A DNA stretch of 64,000 nucleotides from Maylandia zebra (GCF_041146795.1 NC_135175.1:32984136-33048135); one strand, 5' to 3'; counted from the stretch's first letter, positions 1-11,229 are shown. A program made the numbers and translations. The notes: a model not told the origin generated them from the letters alone.

Positions 1-600
1 ATAAATTCCGTTTTCATGGATGCCTGGATGTTAAACTCAATTGTTACACCTGGTAGAGCAGAACGCTGATCATTTTATTAAAGATGAAAGACTTTAGACA
101 GTTTTTCAACTCTCAGTAATGCCATAGTGATCGTTTGATATATGGACCTGCAGCGGAGTTTAGACCCAGACACGGCTAGTGACGTCAGACTGAACAACCG
201 GATACTTCCTGACTCCGTTTGAGTCATCTATTACCAGGCAAACTTCAATGCAGCAGGCTGCTGAGCATACACACCAGCCTTCAATATGTGGTAAATTGTA
301 CTGTAAACATGTAGGGCAATTCTTTCAACTTGAACTTTGCTCCATAGATCAGTCGAACTCGCGCCAGCTGTAGCTTCAAACCATTAATTAACTTGACCGA
401 GCTTATATGTGTATATAAGATTATAATGTAGTTATACTAACACCTGAAATACAGACTTTAACATAACATCAACAGTTTCAATAAATGTGTCAATGAAGTG
501 ATAATGATAAATCATAAATGATGCAACAATAATAATAATGGCCTGTATTTTTATATAGCGCTTTACTAATGATTATGAATAGTAACAGTAAATAATATTT
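1..600. other. No recognisable gene; left edge
   Basis: AT-rich DNA with no open frame of note. Around 528-575 is a short piece resembling the start of fish dispersed repeats (a 'tatagcgcttta' motif), too short to classify. Unlike the sequence after 600, it does not match the corresponding part of the paralogous locus near 20.5 kb. Exon 1 of the first zinc-finger gene is not visible here and probably lies to the left of the window. Confidence 0.5.
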
Positions 601-1216
601 CATCCCGACAACAGTGAGTGAGTCGCTGCAATCACAGCATTTGATCAATGAGCTTTAATCAGTGGTTGTTGGGGAATAGTGGAGGTGGTGGGACTGAAGG
701 AGTTGAAAGTGTGGGGTGGGGGAGTAACAGGTCTGTCCCTGTTTGTGGAAACCACAGGAGGAGCTGTTCAGGCTGTTGCTGGGTGTGAATTGTTGATGGA
801 GTCTTTAAACTTGTAGTTGCTGTTTTCCAGACTGAAGCAGAGTCGTTAGCTGAAAACTGGTTTTAGAGGTTCATTCAGGACACCTTCTCAGGCTCTTACA
901 GCCTTACCTGTATCATAACAAAGTGTATAAACCCCAATCCACCTTTAACATGGTCCTTCTCCCAAACCTTCAAATAGGACTTTCTGGCCCTGTCATAGTA
1001 AAGGGCTGCTTAGAATATTAGAGCCAATGTCACAAAGTTCCTCCTGAAGTATAAGTGAGTGAGAGAGTTTCCTCACTTTGCAGCACAACACGTCTCACAA
1101 GATTTCTACAAGCAATCAGAGTGAAATTTGTACTTTGTGTTGTCAGATGAACATATGAGACACTTTGACTCTTCAGTGCAGTGTGGAGCCTAACAAAGAT
1201 CTGTTTTGTGTCCCAG
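601..1216 (+). other. Intron 1 of zinc-finger gene A (shared with gene B)
   Basis: Non-coding. It is nearly identical, base by base, to 20520-21335 upstream of exon 2 of gene B. The difference is that B carries about 210 extra bases (about 20571-20783). Short open frames on either strand here recur in all paralogous copies only because the DNA was duplicated. I see no promoter or coding signal. Confidence 0.55.
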
Positions 1217-1322
1217 CTGATCAGCAGGAGGAGAAGAGTCTGACGGAGCAGCAGAGGAACATTTTCAGCCATCTGGACTCAGCTGAGTCACTACAGAGGA
1301 AACAATGAGCTCAACACAGGAG
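1217..1322 (+). CDS. Zinc-finger gene A, exon 2 (start codon exon)
   Basis: This exon follows a pyrimidine-rich acceptor ending in cccag and ends at a strong donor (gag|gtgagg). Coding begins at ATG 1305 and gives MSSTQE, six codons ending in phase 0. The start is supported by an in-frame TGA 21 bases upstream, so no longer N-terminus is possible. The same exon occurs at 21336 (gene B) and 37129 (gene C) with almost no changes. It must splice to a six-finger exon at 4553 and/or 10292, both of which begin in phase 0. Exon 1 of gene A is not in the window. Confidence 0.75.
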
Positions 1323-1487
1323 GTGAGGAAAATATCACAGTTTCACCAAATATTCAGTCACGTCTAAAACTCTCATCCTCCCAACCTGTTATATGACTGT
1401 GTTGTATATTATGTTGTTTTTTAGAGACCACAGCACATGTTAAAATCAGGAAGGTTTATTCATCAACATTATTAATAATCAAATGGA

Positions 1488-1940
1488 CATTTGTCAGAGT
1501 TTTACCCCTGATACTGCTGGATAAACAGAAACTCACTCAGGAACGAGGTCACACAGAGCTCAAGTTTTCACTTGCGAGGGGGAAGCAATTATCTCCAACC
1601 CACTTCAACTTGCTTTCCCCCTGCAGGTTGTTTTTATTGGTTACACACATGAATGTTCATAAAGCTTGTTGCTGTATTACCTATGAGAAACTACTATAAC
1701 TGGTTACGAAGTGATTGTGCTGTGCAAGCGTGATTATACATTGTGTGTGGTTATATGATGAGAGTGCAGCTCTCCCAGATTGTTGTTGGTAGAATCTGTT
1801 CTTCTCAAGGCTGCTTGTTCCCCTTATCAATGTCATGCATGTAGTCATATGCGTAGGTTACCTAGATAGCAAACAGAAGCATTCTAGCTTTCTAAATGGC
1901 ATTGTGTAGCTTTTTAAATGGCAACCTACAACACATACAT
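1488..1940. repeat. About 450-bp insertion absent from paralogous gene B
   Basis: At this point in intron 2 gene B (near 21600) reads straight from the 'attaataatcaaat' flank into the 'ttttttcatca' flank, while gene A has about 450 extra bases. The insert begins near a TGT and contains a GC-richer stretch, which would fit a solo LTR, but I cannot find matching ends or a clean target duplication. It is unclassified, with no coding content. Confidence 0.4.
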
Positions 1941-2219
1941 TAAACCTAACAGTTTTTTCATCACCCCAAAAAATACACGTTCAAAGCACCTCAACAGCAG
2001 CCCGATATCAGGCAGAAGCTCTCAGCTGAGCATCTGTAGAGTGGGCAATTATAATGAAGCTTCATTAGGATTTGTAGATTCAAGCTGCTCTTCATATTTT
2101 TGGCCAGCAGATGTCACCAAAGAGGACTGTGTTGAAAAGCTTTGAGTAATGAACCTTTTTCAATACAAGCTTCAGTGTTTCAGAAAGCTTCATTTGGCCA
2201 TCACTGATATAAATAATAT

Positions 2220-2395
2220 TATAGAAATGATCAGAGGAGGCAAAAGTACATTTACTCTATACTTAAGTGGAAGTACAGATATTAGTGTTATAAATACTTC
2301 AGTAAAAGTATTCATTCAACTTCTTTACTTAAGTAACAGTGAAAAAGTACAGGCTCTGAAATGTAATCAGAGTAAAAAAGTAAAAGTAGCTTCTT
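2220..2395 (+). repeat. Short dispersed repeat, 'aagtaaaagta'-type
   Basis: A run of degenerate 'acttaagtaaaagta' words spaced about 20-30 bases apart, of a type common in fish introns. The open frame across it is a by-product of repeats that lack stops. The same repeat lies at 21890-22070 (gene B intron 2) and about 37640-37735 (gene C intron 2), so it was there before the duplications. Confidence 0.5.
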
Positions 2396-3097
2396 GAAGA
2401 ACATTTTAACCACACGTTTTTATCCAAAGTTAACTGAACCTTGTGCTTTATTAATGTAATAATAAAATAATATTAGTAAATGAAGTACAAACTATTTATT
2501 TCTAATAAAGGTTCTCTGTTTGAATCAGTTAATTAGAAAATGAAGGAAAATAAAACATGTGTGTATTTTCTGTTGCCTACATTGTAGAGGGTGACTTTGC
2601 CTCTAAACAGGAACATGAGCAGGGAAGAGGTTAAAGTGGGATTGAGCAGGTGGGAACCCTAAAATCAGCTGTAGTGGCTCAGCGTGGGGAAAAGAATCAC
2701 AGCTCACAATAATTTCTATTGAGAGCTCCAGTAGATTTTCTTAAAGTACAGGCTGTGATCAGCTGACCTGCTGCTCTCTGTGGATGTACACAACTGAATT
2801 CAACCAGATGTCAGCAGATGTTTCATGAGCTGTCCTGGCTGATTTCCATCCTCTACACTGACAGTACACTGTCTTTATATTAGACACTATACTGTTGGTA
2901 TGAAGGTGGAACTCAGTGAATGGATGTCAGCATCATGAGCTTCAGTTTAAATGAATCTCTGCTACACTTGATGTGATCTAACTGTGACATGAGCACCACA
3001 GTCACTGTGCACCAGTCACACACTGTCCTTTACTTTAAATCCATCACAGTTCAGCAAACGAACCTGTTTATCCTGCACTAACCTGCAGAGGATCTTC

Positions 3098-4015
3098 ATG
3101 CAGTCTTTAAATAACACAGTTAGTGATGAAATGGATGCTTCTCTGGTGTCCTGGATTGTTGATTACCTGACAGGAAGACCACAATATGTACGTCTCCCAC
3201 AGTGTGTGTCTGACAAGGTGATCAGCAACACAGGGGCACCACAGGGGACTGTCCTCTCCCCCTTCCTCTTCACCCTCTACACCACAGACTTCAGCCACTG
3301 CACGGAGACCTGCTATCTTCAGAAGTCTTCTGATGACTCTGCGGTGGTTGGATGCATCAGCAGGGATGATGAGACAGAGTACCGGGCTGTGGTCGACTCC
3401 TTTGTCACGTGGTGTGAGCAGAATCATCTGCAGCTCAACGTGGCAAAGACCAAGGAACTGATCGTGGACTTCAGGAAGACCAGGAAACACTTGACCCCCG
3501 TTTCAATCCAGGGGGTCAGTGTTGACATTGTGGAAGACTATAAATACCTTGGAGTTCACATTGACAATAAACTGGACTGGGCTAAAAACACCACAGCACT
3601 TTACAGGAAGGGCCAGAGTCGTCTCTATTTTTTGAGGCGACTGAGGTCCTTCAACATCTGCCAGAAAATGCTGAGGATTTTCTATGAGTCTGTTGTGGCC
3701 AGTGCGATCCTCTATGCTGTTGCATGCTGGGGGAGCAGGCTGAGGGTCGCAGATGCCAACAGACTTAATAAACTAATCCGTAAGGCCAGCAATGTTGTGG
3801 GGATGGAGCTGGACTCCCTCAAGGTGGTGTCGGAGAGGCGGATGCTGTCCAAGATAAAGACAATGTTGGATAACACCTCCCACCCACTCCATGACATGCT
3901 GGTCAGTCACAGGAGCTCGTTCAGTGAGAGACTGAGATTACCGAAAAGCACCACTGAACGACACAGGAAATCTTTTCTGCCTGTGGCCATCTCCCTGTAC
4001 AACGCATCCACTTAA
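3098..4015 (+). pseudogene. LINE reverse transcriptase C-terminal half, fused to host intron sequence
   Basis: The open frame runs through the palm and thumb of a non-LTR reverse transcriptase. Visible are the box SNTGAPQGTVLSPFLFTLYT, the catalytic box SSDDSAVV, the LQLNVAKTKEL box, a YKYLGVHIDNKLDW segment and the usual C-terminal end near SFLPVAISLYN. The residue before the xDD of the catalytic box is Ser where this group usually has an aromatic (compare FSDD in the LINE at 33.8 kb). The first eight codons come from host intron DNA left of the junction at 3121, so the start codon is not the element's own. The N-terminal RT and endonuclease are missing, so this is a dead copy. Confidence 0.75.
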
Positions 4016-4226
4016 CACACTGGTTACTGCTACAACTACACATGTTTCTTTTCCAGCTATTTATTTATGAGTGACTTATGTATGTATGTATGTATATATA
4101 TGTATATATTGTACTATTCTTAGTTAGCATATTGTCTGTCTTGTCTTAATGTTGGTTTATAATGGAGCACTGTAACAAAAAATAATTTCCCCCAGGGATA
4201 AATAAAGTATTCTGATTCTGATTCTG
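3121..4226 (+). mobile_element. 5'-truncated LINE, CR1/L2/Rex1-type, in intron 2 of gene A
   Basis: Left of 3121 the sequence matches gene B at 25261-25309, then switches to LINE sequence. The right end carries the tandem 3' tail 'attctgattctgattctg' after an AATAAA, a terminal microsatellite typical of CR1/L2-group LINEs. After the tail the sequence rejoins the paralogous locus at about 25850, so about 540 bases present in gene B are missing here. Insertion therefore came with a deletion or a duplication boundary, and no simple target duplication is visible. Confidence 0.8.
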
Positions 4227-4552
4227 AAATAACTCTCCTCAAATTCCTCCAACCAAAAGTAAAAAGACTGTTTTGAAAATACAATGAGTAGAATGTCCTT
4301 TTTTTAATGTGGGGAGTAAAAGTAAGGAAAAAATGATTTTACTGTTTGAACAGTCATGAATTATTTTTAACACCAGGTTGGATGTAATGTGTTTCTACTA
4401 CCAGCAGGTGGGGATAAGAGACCTTTAATGTGTTTGGTGCCACACTCCACCTTCAGGTTTAAAACTAGTGTTAATGGAGGGAGTTTGAAGGTTGAGTTTG
4501 TTCCACGACTGCATTTCACTCACTGCCTCTGTTTGTATCTCTGTCACTGCAG

Positions 4553-5149
4553 GACCAACATGGAGCGAGAAGTCAGCGCTCTCAGGAGGCCGACAAACCT
4601 CACAGAAGAAAGGGAGAGAAAACATACAGCTGTGACAAGTGTGGGAAGAAGTTTACTCTGAAGGAGTCACTAAAATATCATCAGGTCATCCACACTGGAG
4701 AGAAACCGTTCAGCTGTGAGTTGTGTGGAAAGTCTTTTTCCTGGAAGGTTGCTCTAAAAAGACACCAACTCATCCACAGTGGAGTTAAAGCGTACAGCTG
4801 TGATCAGTGTGGCAGAGCTTTTACTCACAGTAGCCACTTACAGAATCATCTAGTTACCCACTCTGGAATTAAGGCATACAGCTGTGACATCTGTGGGAAA
4901 ACTTTCAGCCGGAAAGGGTACCGAAATACACACCTACGCATTCACACCAGAGAAGATGTGTACTGCTGTGATCAGTGTGGCAAACAGTTTACAACAGGCT
5001 CACAGTTACAACAACACATGTTTACCCACACCGAGGAGAGACCTTATAAATGTGACCTGTGTGAGAAGACTTTTAAATCTCCACATTACCTGAGACTACA
5101 CCAACAGATCCACACCAGAAAGAGACTCTACAAGTGCAGTTACTGTGAG
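4553..5149 (+). CDS. Zinc-finger gene A, first six-finger exon (3a)
   Basis: A 597-base exon of 199 codons, phase 0 at both ends. The acceptor ctgcag|gac and donor gag|gtatgt are the same as in the other copies. It begins DQHGARSQRSQEADKPH, a basic leader, then six C2H2 fingers of the C-x2-C-x12-H-x3-H form. It ends inside the first half of a seventh (KCSYCE), which the next exon continues. Linkers include TGEKP and the unusual SGVKA and SGIKA. The role is presumably nuclear sequence-specific DNA binding; no KRAB, SCAN or BTB domain is seen. It differs from exon 3b (10292-10888) mainly at helix contact positions, and is not followed by a terminal exon of its own before 10292. Confidence 0.8.
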
Positions 5150-5381
5150 GTATGTATTTATATTGTTATCTTGTCATTTTAGCCTGACTGTTTGGAACAA
5201 CTCTGCTCATTAAACTGTGTTAGCATGTTAGCAATTCTACTGCCTGGAAAAGGCTGCATCTGAGGCGGCACAGTTAATCTGCCTCAGATTGTTTTGCAGC
5301 ATGTTTCATAATCTGAAAAAAAAGACATAATGACACATGTACAGACCCAAGATCTGATTTCAACACATGAGGACTTACATG

Positions 5382-6206
5382 CTTTTCTTTCTTATTCTCA
5401 TTTAAAATGTCTATCTTTTAATAAATAATTATACGAAGCTTACACCCAAAGTTTTAATCTGATGTAAAATGTATAGAAGTTCATTACTGTATATCGTAAC
5501 TATCAAGTCTAATATACCCTAGTAAGCTATACTACTTTTTCCTTTGGGAAGTTACCATCTGTGCAGTCTGCAAATCTGTTGAAGATGTTGAATCTATTTA
5601 AATGTTCTTGAAAAATAATTGATTTCCTTGCAAGTATCATGAGGTGGAGGGTGGGTGGTTGCCTTTTGTTTTTGTTTTTTTTTGCTGGGAGTTTTAGAGC
5701 CCTATTAGTTAGGTTGCTTACTCTTTAAAATACCAGAATAGGGAGGATGGAGTAGGTTTACATTCATTAGATTGGTCAGTATTGCTGAACTATGAAATAT
5801 TTTGGGTGCAGTGTATTTTTTGCATACAGGTATAACAGAATACATTTAGTGGGTTTTTTTTTTTTTTTACTTGAGCATGATATTAAAAAATGTAAATGGT
5901 AAATGGTCTGTATTTGTATAGCGCTTTTCTAGTCCATAGGACCCCAAAGCACTTTACACTACATTCAGTCATTCACCCATTCACACACTGGCGATGGCAG
6001 CTACATTGTAGCCACAGCCACCCTGGGGCGCACTGACAGAGGCGAGGCTGCCGGACACTGGCGCCACCGGGCCCTCTGACCACCACCAGTGGTGGTCAGT
6101 TTTATTGATTAAAAACACACAGTATCAGATTCATATTGGTATTGGCAGATATCCAAATTTATGATATTGGTATCGGACATAACAAAGTGGTATCGTGCCA
6201 TCTCTA
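5382..6206 (-). mobile_element. Truncated non-autonomous hAT, same family as 40291-41658
   Basis: Read on the minus strand, it matches the left 700 bases of the element at 40291, starting with the terminal TAGAGATGGCACGATACCAC at 6206 and breaking off at 5382. It is flanked by a 43-bp near-perfect direct repeat of host DNA (5339-5381 and 6207-6249) that occurs once in gene B (around 25368-25410). This is not the 8-bp duplication expected of hAT. Another repeat (5891-6099) is inserted in it. Confidence 0.7.
5891..6099. repeat. SINE-like dispersed repeat nested in the hAT remnant
   Basis: Begins 'tgtaaatggtaaatggtctg' and contains 'tagcgcttttctagtc', 'aaagcactttacac' and 'cattcacacactggcgatgg', a widespread fish repeat. 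A relative lies at 46050-46335. It interrupts sequence that is continuous in the intact hAT copy, so it inserted later. Confidence 0.6.
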
Positions 6207-7473
6207 GTACAGACCCAATATCTGATTTCAACACATGAGGACTTACATGTAAGCTTTAATCTCCAGTTGATCACATCCCACTGAGCAGTCCTTCCCTTTA
6301 AATCTAACCTCTCTTCTTCCTCTCCTGTCCTGTGTGTCTTATCTTTCTCCATCTCTGAGTGAAGTTAGCTCTCTTTCTTTTCTCTCCCTGTGATGTACAG
6401 CAGCTGGACCTTTAGCCAGCAACACACTGTGAGACAAACTGCACACAAACAGTTTGTGTGTTTGCTGATGTTTGTTGATAGAAACGCTGCATTTGAAATT
6501 ACCTGTTTGTTCAGGTGCTGTGCAAAAAAGAAAGAAGAACAACGTCTCATAGGGCTGCACGATTTTGCATAAAATGAGAATCACAATTTTTTTTGCTTAG
6601 AATTGAGATTACGATTCTCTCACAATTTTCTTTTCTAATATAAATATTTATTACACTTATTAACTGCACATCAACTTCGTAATAGTTGAGACTGAACATA
6701 AGAACAATTTCGTCTCCACCGTTGCTCGACACTGCGTGTATACAGCAGGTAGTGCAACATTTGAAAAATAGTTGCAGGATGGCACTGTGTAGCGTTTGTC
6801 TAGGGTAGGGGTCAGCAACCTTTAACACCCAAAGAGCCATTTGGACCCGGGTTCCACGCAAAAGAAAACGATGGGGGCGCAAATACTTTTTGACATCTCA
6901 AATGAAGATAACACTGTATATATTGTTTTTACCTTTATGCTTTGTGTGAACAACTAAGGTGTGTTGCTTATGAAGTCCATGAAGTGCTACAGAGAAAATT
7001 ACATTTTATTTCTGTAATTAACACATTTTGAACTCTTAAAGAAATATAACAAAAGGAAAGACACCCAGCTGAACTAAAATGATCCATGTAGCAAAGAAAA
7101 ACTGTTGTGAGCCGCCACCCTTATATCGCCTTTGGGCTTTTGGAGCCTTGACCTGACTTTAAAAAAAAATAACTGGAAAAAAGCACTATGCTGCTAAAAG
7201 ATGAAAAATAGATATTTGCAAAATTCTGCCTAAATATGTATTTTACCTGGTTAATGTGTGTGGCGGGGCGTGGTCTGCAGCGCTGCTGCAGGGGAGGCAG
7301 ATGCATCTGAGCGGGACCCGCAATCACGCCTCGCCGCCTTAAAGTCTGTGCTCTCTATGCTGTTGTGTTGGTGTGTGTCGGGCTGTGAGCTGAAAAGCTA
7401 CAGCCAGCTGTATACGTACAGCAACCGTGTGTGAAAAGTGGTCAATAAAGAGATGCTGAAAAGTATGTTCATA

Positions 7474-8826
7474 CACTGAACAAAAATATAAACGCAACAC
7501 CTTTGTTACTGCTCCCATTCCCCATGGGATGGACGTAGAGACCTAAAATTCATTCCAGATACACAATATAACCATCCCTCCCAAACAGTGGTCACAAATC
7601 AGTCCAAATGTGTGGTAGTGGGCACATCTGCTATATTGAGATAATCCATCCCACCTCACAGGTGTGCCACATCAGGATGCTGATCTGACATCATGAGTAG
7701 TGCACAGGTGTACCTCAGACTGCCCACAACAAAAGGCCACCCTGGAATGTGCAGTTTTGTCTCACAGCAAAATGCCACAGATGCCACAAGCAATGAGGGA
7801 GCGTGCAATTGGCATGCTGACAGCAGGAATGTCAACCAGATCTGTCGCCCGTGCATTGAATGTTCATTTCTCAACCATAAGCCGTCTCCACAGGCGTTTC
7901 AGAGAATATGGCAGCACATCCAACCGGCCTCACAACCGCAGACCTCGTGTAACCACACCAGCCCAGGACCTCCACATCCAGCAGGTTCACCTCCAAGATC
8001 GTCTGAGACCAGCCACCCAGACAGCTGCTGGAACAATTGGTTTGCACAACCAAACAATTTCTGCACAAACTGTCAGAAACCGTCTCAGGGACGCTCAACT
8101 GCATGCCCGTCGTCCTCATCGGGGTCTTGACCTGACTCCAGCTCGTCGCCGTAACAGACTTGTGTGGGCAAATGCTCACATCCGATGGCGTCTGGCACGT
8201 TGGAGAGGTGTGCGCTTCACGGATGAATCATGGTTCACATTGTTCAGGGCAGATGGCAGCTGAGAATGTCCCAGTTCTTGCATGGCCAGCATACTCACCG
8301 GACATGTCACCCATTGAGCATGTTCGGGATGTGCTTGACCGGCGTATACGACAGCGTGTACCAGTTCCCACGAATATCCAACAACCTCGCACAGCCATTG
8401 AAGTGGAGTGGACCAACATTCCACAGGCCACAATTGACAATCTGATAGACTCCATGCGACGATGTGTTGCACTGCATGAGGCAAATGGTGGTCACACCAG
8501 AGACTGACCGGTTCTGGGTCCCCAGACCCCCAATAGCGCAAAGAACTGCACATTCCAGGGTGGCCTTTTGTTGTGGGCAGTCTGAGGTACACCTGTGCGC
8601 TACTCATGATGTCAGATCAGCATCCTGATGTGGCACACCTGTGAGGTGGGATGGATTATCTCAATATGGCAGATGTGCCCACTACCACATATTTGGACTG
8701 ATTTGTGACCACTGTTTGGGAGGGATGGTTATATTGTGTATCTGGAATGAATTTTAGGTCTCTACGTCCATCCCATGGGGAATGGGAGCAAAGACAAAAG
8801 TGTTGCGTTTATATCTTTGTTGAGTG
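7474..8826 (+). mobile_element. Tc1/mariner element with long inverted repeats
   Basis: The ends read CACTGAACAAAAATATAAAC and, inverted, CACTCAACAAAGATATAAAC, with TA on each side (7472-7473 and 8827-8828), the Tc1/mariner target. The inverted repeats run about 200 bases inward on both sides, past the 'ccatggggaatgggagca' and 'catcctgatgtggcacacct' stretches. It is the innermost and therefore youngest layer of this nest. Confidence 0.9.
7772..8507 (+). pseudogene. Tc1-type transposase, internally deleted
   Basis: The first segment (from ATG 7772 to the stop ending at 8263) has the N-terminal helix-turn-helix (MRERAIGMLTAGMSTRSVAR...), the second HTH ending near RRPRVTTP, and the first catalytic Asp in FTDESWFTLFRADG. 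The reading then jumps frame to a C-terminal segment (to stop 8507) with the PAYSPDMSPIEHVRDVLDRR box holding the third acidic residue. The region between, which should carry the second catalytic Asp, is missing at the junction near 8255. The enzyme is therefore dead, though the ends could be moved in trans. Confidence 0.85.
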
Positions 8827-10291
8827 TACAAACATCGTCGGGTCTGCCCTGATATGTTTACAATGGGACTTCTGCTCCTGAACCTCTGCGCACAGCGTCT
8901 GCAGATCGGGGTTGTACGAAGTCACTTTCATCTTCTCGCAGGACTATAAGCTGTCATCTGTGAGGCATGAGCGGTGTTTGTTTTTAACATAGTTCACGGT
9001 GGAGAACAGCAGCTGACATAATGTGGATCCGAAGATCCATAATTGTCCTACATGGGGTTGAAAGTCTCGATAAATTGCACGGCGTTTCGGGCGGTATATC
9101 GGCTTCCGCCAGTGTGACGCTTATTTTGAGCGGGAAAAAAAAAATAGAATATAATTTTATTTTTATATTTCAATATCACAATAATCTTCCAATTTAGAAC
9201 TACAAGTTAACAAAGAACTAACATAAATAAAATACACTTCAGCTAAATACTTCTAATTTATTTCCCAAACCACGCGGAGCCGCACTGTAAGGACTAAAGA
9301 GCCACATGCGGCTCCGGAGCCGCAGGTTGCCGACCCCTGGTCTAGGGTGTTGATCATTTTCCTAAATCCCTCGTTTTGCACAGTGTTGATGGGAGCCATA
9401 TCTTTAGCCAGGTGATAAGTGAAAGCCTCCATAATTTCTTTGTGCCTGCGGGAGTTCGACGGCGCTGTATAAGGTTCCCGTTATTGATGTTTGGGTGGCT
9501 GACCGGGACGGATTTTCTCCTGTCACTTTCTTGACCTTTACAGCTTCGTCATCTCTCACATGCTCTCCGTTGTTTTTTCCCCTGCATCAGCAAGCTGGCT
9601 TCTGTATCACGTGGTATAAGGCTCCGCCCTTGTCATTTGTTGAGCAGGAAGAGTGAGCGCTTGTTTTCATGTCCCGGATCAAAATGCGGTACAATCGTCA
9701 TCTTTTGTTTCTTCTTTTTTTTTAATCGTTGTCATTTGTAAATGAGATCGCACATAAGTATGAATTGAGATCGCGATTTTCTAACGATTAATTGTGCAGC
9801 CCTAACGTCTCACTTTAACTCCTGACTATGACTCACAGTTTTGCCTCTTTCATCTCTTTTTATGTTTCATACCCTGGTGATTAGTACACGATCAGGATTG
9901 TCTTTCATGTGTTACTTTTCAGGCTCAAATTGGTTTGATGTTTGATGCCCTTAGTGATGAAATAACTCCCCTCAAATTTCTCAAACCAAAAGTAAAAAAG
10001 TCTGTTTTGAAAATACAATGAGTAGAAAGTCCTTTTTGTGTGGGGAGTAAAAGTAAGGAAAATAAGGAAAAAATATTTTAGTGTTTGAAAAGTCATGAAT
10101 TATTTTTAACACCAGGTTGGATGTAATGTGTTAGAACTACCAGCAGGTGGGGATAAGAGACCTTTAAGGTGTTTGGTGCCACACTCCACCTTCAGGTTTA
10201 AAACTAGTGTTAATGGAGGGAGTTTGAAGGTTGAGTTTGTTCCACGACTGCATTTCACTCACTGCCTCTGTTTGTATCTCTGTCACTGCAG

Positions 10292-10888
10292 GACCAACAT
10301 GGAGCGAGAAGTCAGCGCTCTCAGGAGGCCGACAAACCTCAACCAAGAAAGGGAGAGAAAACACACACCTGTGATGATTGTGGGAAGGATTTTCCTGCTA
10401 AGTCTACACTAAAATGTCATCAGGTCATCCACACTGGAGAGAAACCGTACAGCTGTGACTTGTGTGAAAAGACTTTTTCCTGGAAGCGTTCCCTAAAAAC
10501 ACACCAACTCATCCACAGTGGAGTTAAAGCGTACAACTGTGATCAGTGTGGCAGAGCTTTTACTGACAGTAGCCACTTACAGAATCATCTAGTTACCCAC
10601 TCTGGAATTAAGGCATACAGCTGTGACATCTGTGGGAAAACCTTCAGCCGGTTAGGGAACCGAAATACACACCTACGCATTCACACCGGACATGATGTGT
10701 ACTGCTGTGATCAGTGTGGCAAACAGTTTGTCACAGACAGAGACTTACAACAACACATGTTTACCCACACTGAGGAGAGACCTTATAAATGTGACCTGTG
10801 TGAGAAGACTTTTAAATCTCCACGTTACCTGAGACGACACCAACAGATCCACACCAGAAAGAGACTCAACAAGTGCAGTTACTGTGAG
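10292..10888 (+). CDS. Zinc-finger gene A, second six-finger exon (3b)
   Basis: A 597-base, phase-0/phase-0 copy of the six-finger exon, with the same acceptor and donor as exon 3a. It starts DQHGARSQRSQEADKPQ and has six intact C2H2 fingers. Helix residues differ from 3a (for example LGN for KGY in finger 4 and TDRD for TGSQ in finger 5). No copy of the start exon lies between 3a and 3b, so 3b can only be translated from exon 2 at 1217-1322. This happens either by skipping 3a (12 fingers, 397 residues) or by including it (18 fingers, 596 residues). It joins exon 4 at 11230 in phase 0. Confidence 0.8.
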
Positions 10889-10959
10889 GTATGTATTTAT
10901 ATTGTTATCTTGTCATTTTAGCCTGACTGTTTGGAACAACTCTGCTCATTAAATTGTCT

Positions 10960-11095
10960 CAGCTAGGGTTGGGTTTTGATAATCGATTTACGATTAAAAT
11001 CGATTCTGGCTTGGATAACATGACATCAATTCATTAAAATCCTGAATCGAGTTTTTTAATATAATTTTATTTTGCTCGAAATGCCCGAATCTCAG
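10960..11095. repeat. Short dispersed-element remnant in intron 3 of gene A
   Basis: The stretch 'tagggttgggttttgataatcgattta' and the following AT-rich DNA recur at 27783-27905 in gene B, followed there by about 200 further bases that A lacks. It looks like one end of an old DNA element, but I cannot identify the other end. Confidence 0.3.
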
Positions 11096-11229
11096 CAGCT
11101 CTGAGTGATTATTCAGATTTTCATTTCAGTTATGATTTTGTTTGTTTTTTATTTGCTCTTTATTTCAGGCGACATTCAGGATAAAAATGTTGAAGGACTG
11201 ACTTACACTGTCTTTGTGTCTTTGTTTAG

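Larger units (their letters stand above)
6806..9339. mobile_element. Second hAT, nested in the first, 8-bp TSD
   Basis: Ends are TAGGGGTCAGCAACC (left) and the inverse of CAGGGGTCGGCAACC (right), with the perfect duplication GTCTAGGG at 6798-6805 and 9340-9347. No intact transposase is visible; short frames on both strands look like decay. It is itself interrupted at 7474-8826 by a Tc1-type element. Confidence 0.85.
6550..9804. mobile_element. hAT transposon with 8-bp TSD (outermost of a triple nest)
   Basis: Terminal inverted repeats TAGGGCTGCACGATTTT (left) and ...TTGTGCAGCCCTA (right), flanked by a perfect 8-bp duplication ACGTCTCA (6542-6549 and 9805-9812). The paralogous gene B reads 'aacaacgtctcactttaac' without interruption near 25697-25717, which is a direct empty-site control. 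No transposase frame was recognised in its own sequence. About 2.5 kb of it is a second hAT. Confidence 0.9.

Noticed and set aside
1030..1272. 80-residue minus-strand frame, repeated at 21149-21391 and 36942-37184
   Set aside because: It occurs three times only because exon 2 and its flank were duplicated. It lies antisense to the start-codon exon and shows no domain, splice or codon signal.
1217..1304. Upstream coding extension of exon 2 (frame QQEEKSLTEQQRN...)
   Set aside because: That frame ends in TGA overlapping the MSSTQE start, and the frame of the ATG itself has a TGA 21 bases upstream. The exon part before the ATG is therefore 5' UTR.
1488..1940. Possible solo LTR of a retroelement
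   Set aside because: The TGT start is suggestive but there is no matching CA end with target duplication, no primer-binding site or polypurine tract. It is kept only as an unclassified insertion.
4389..4661. 90-residue + frame over the start of exon 3a, with copies at 10128 and 26020
   Set aside because: It reads through the intron-exon border in a different frame from the fingers. The finger frame with its acceptor explains the conservation.
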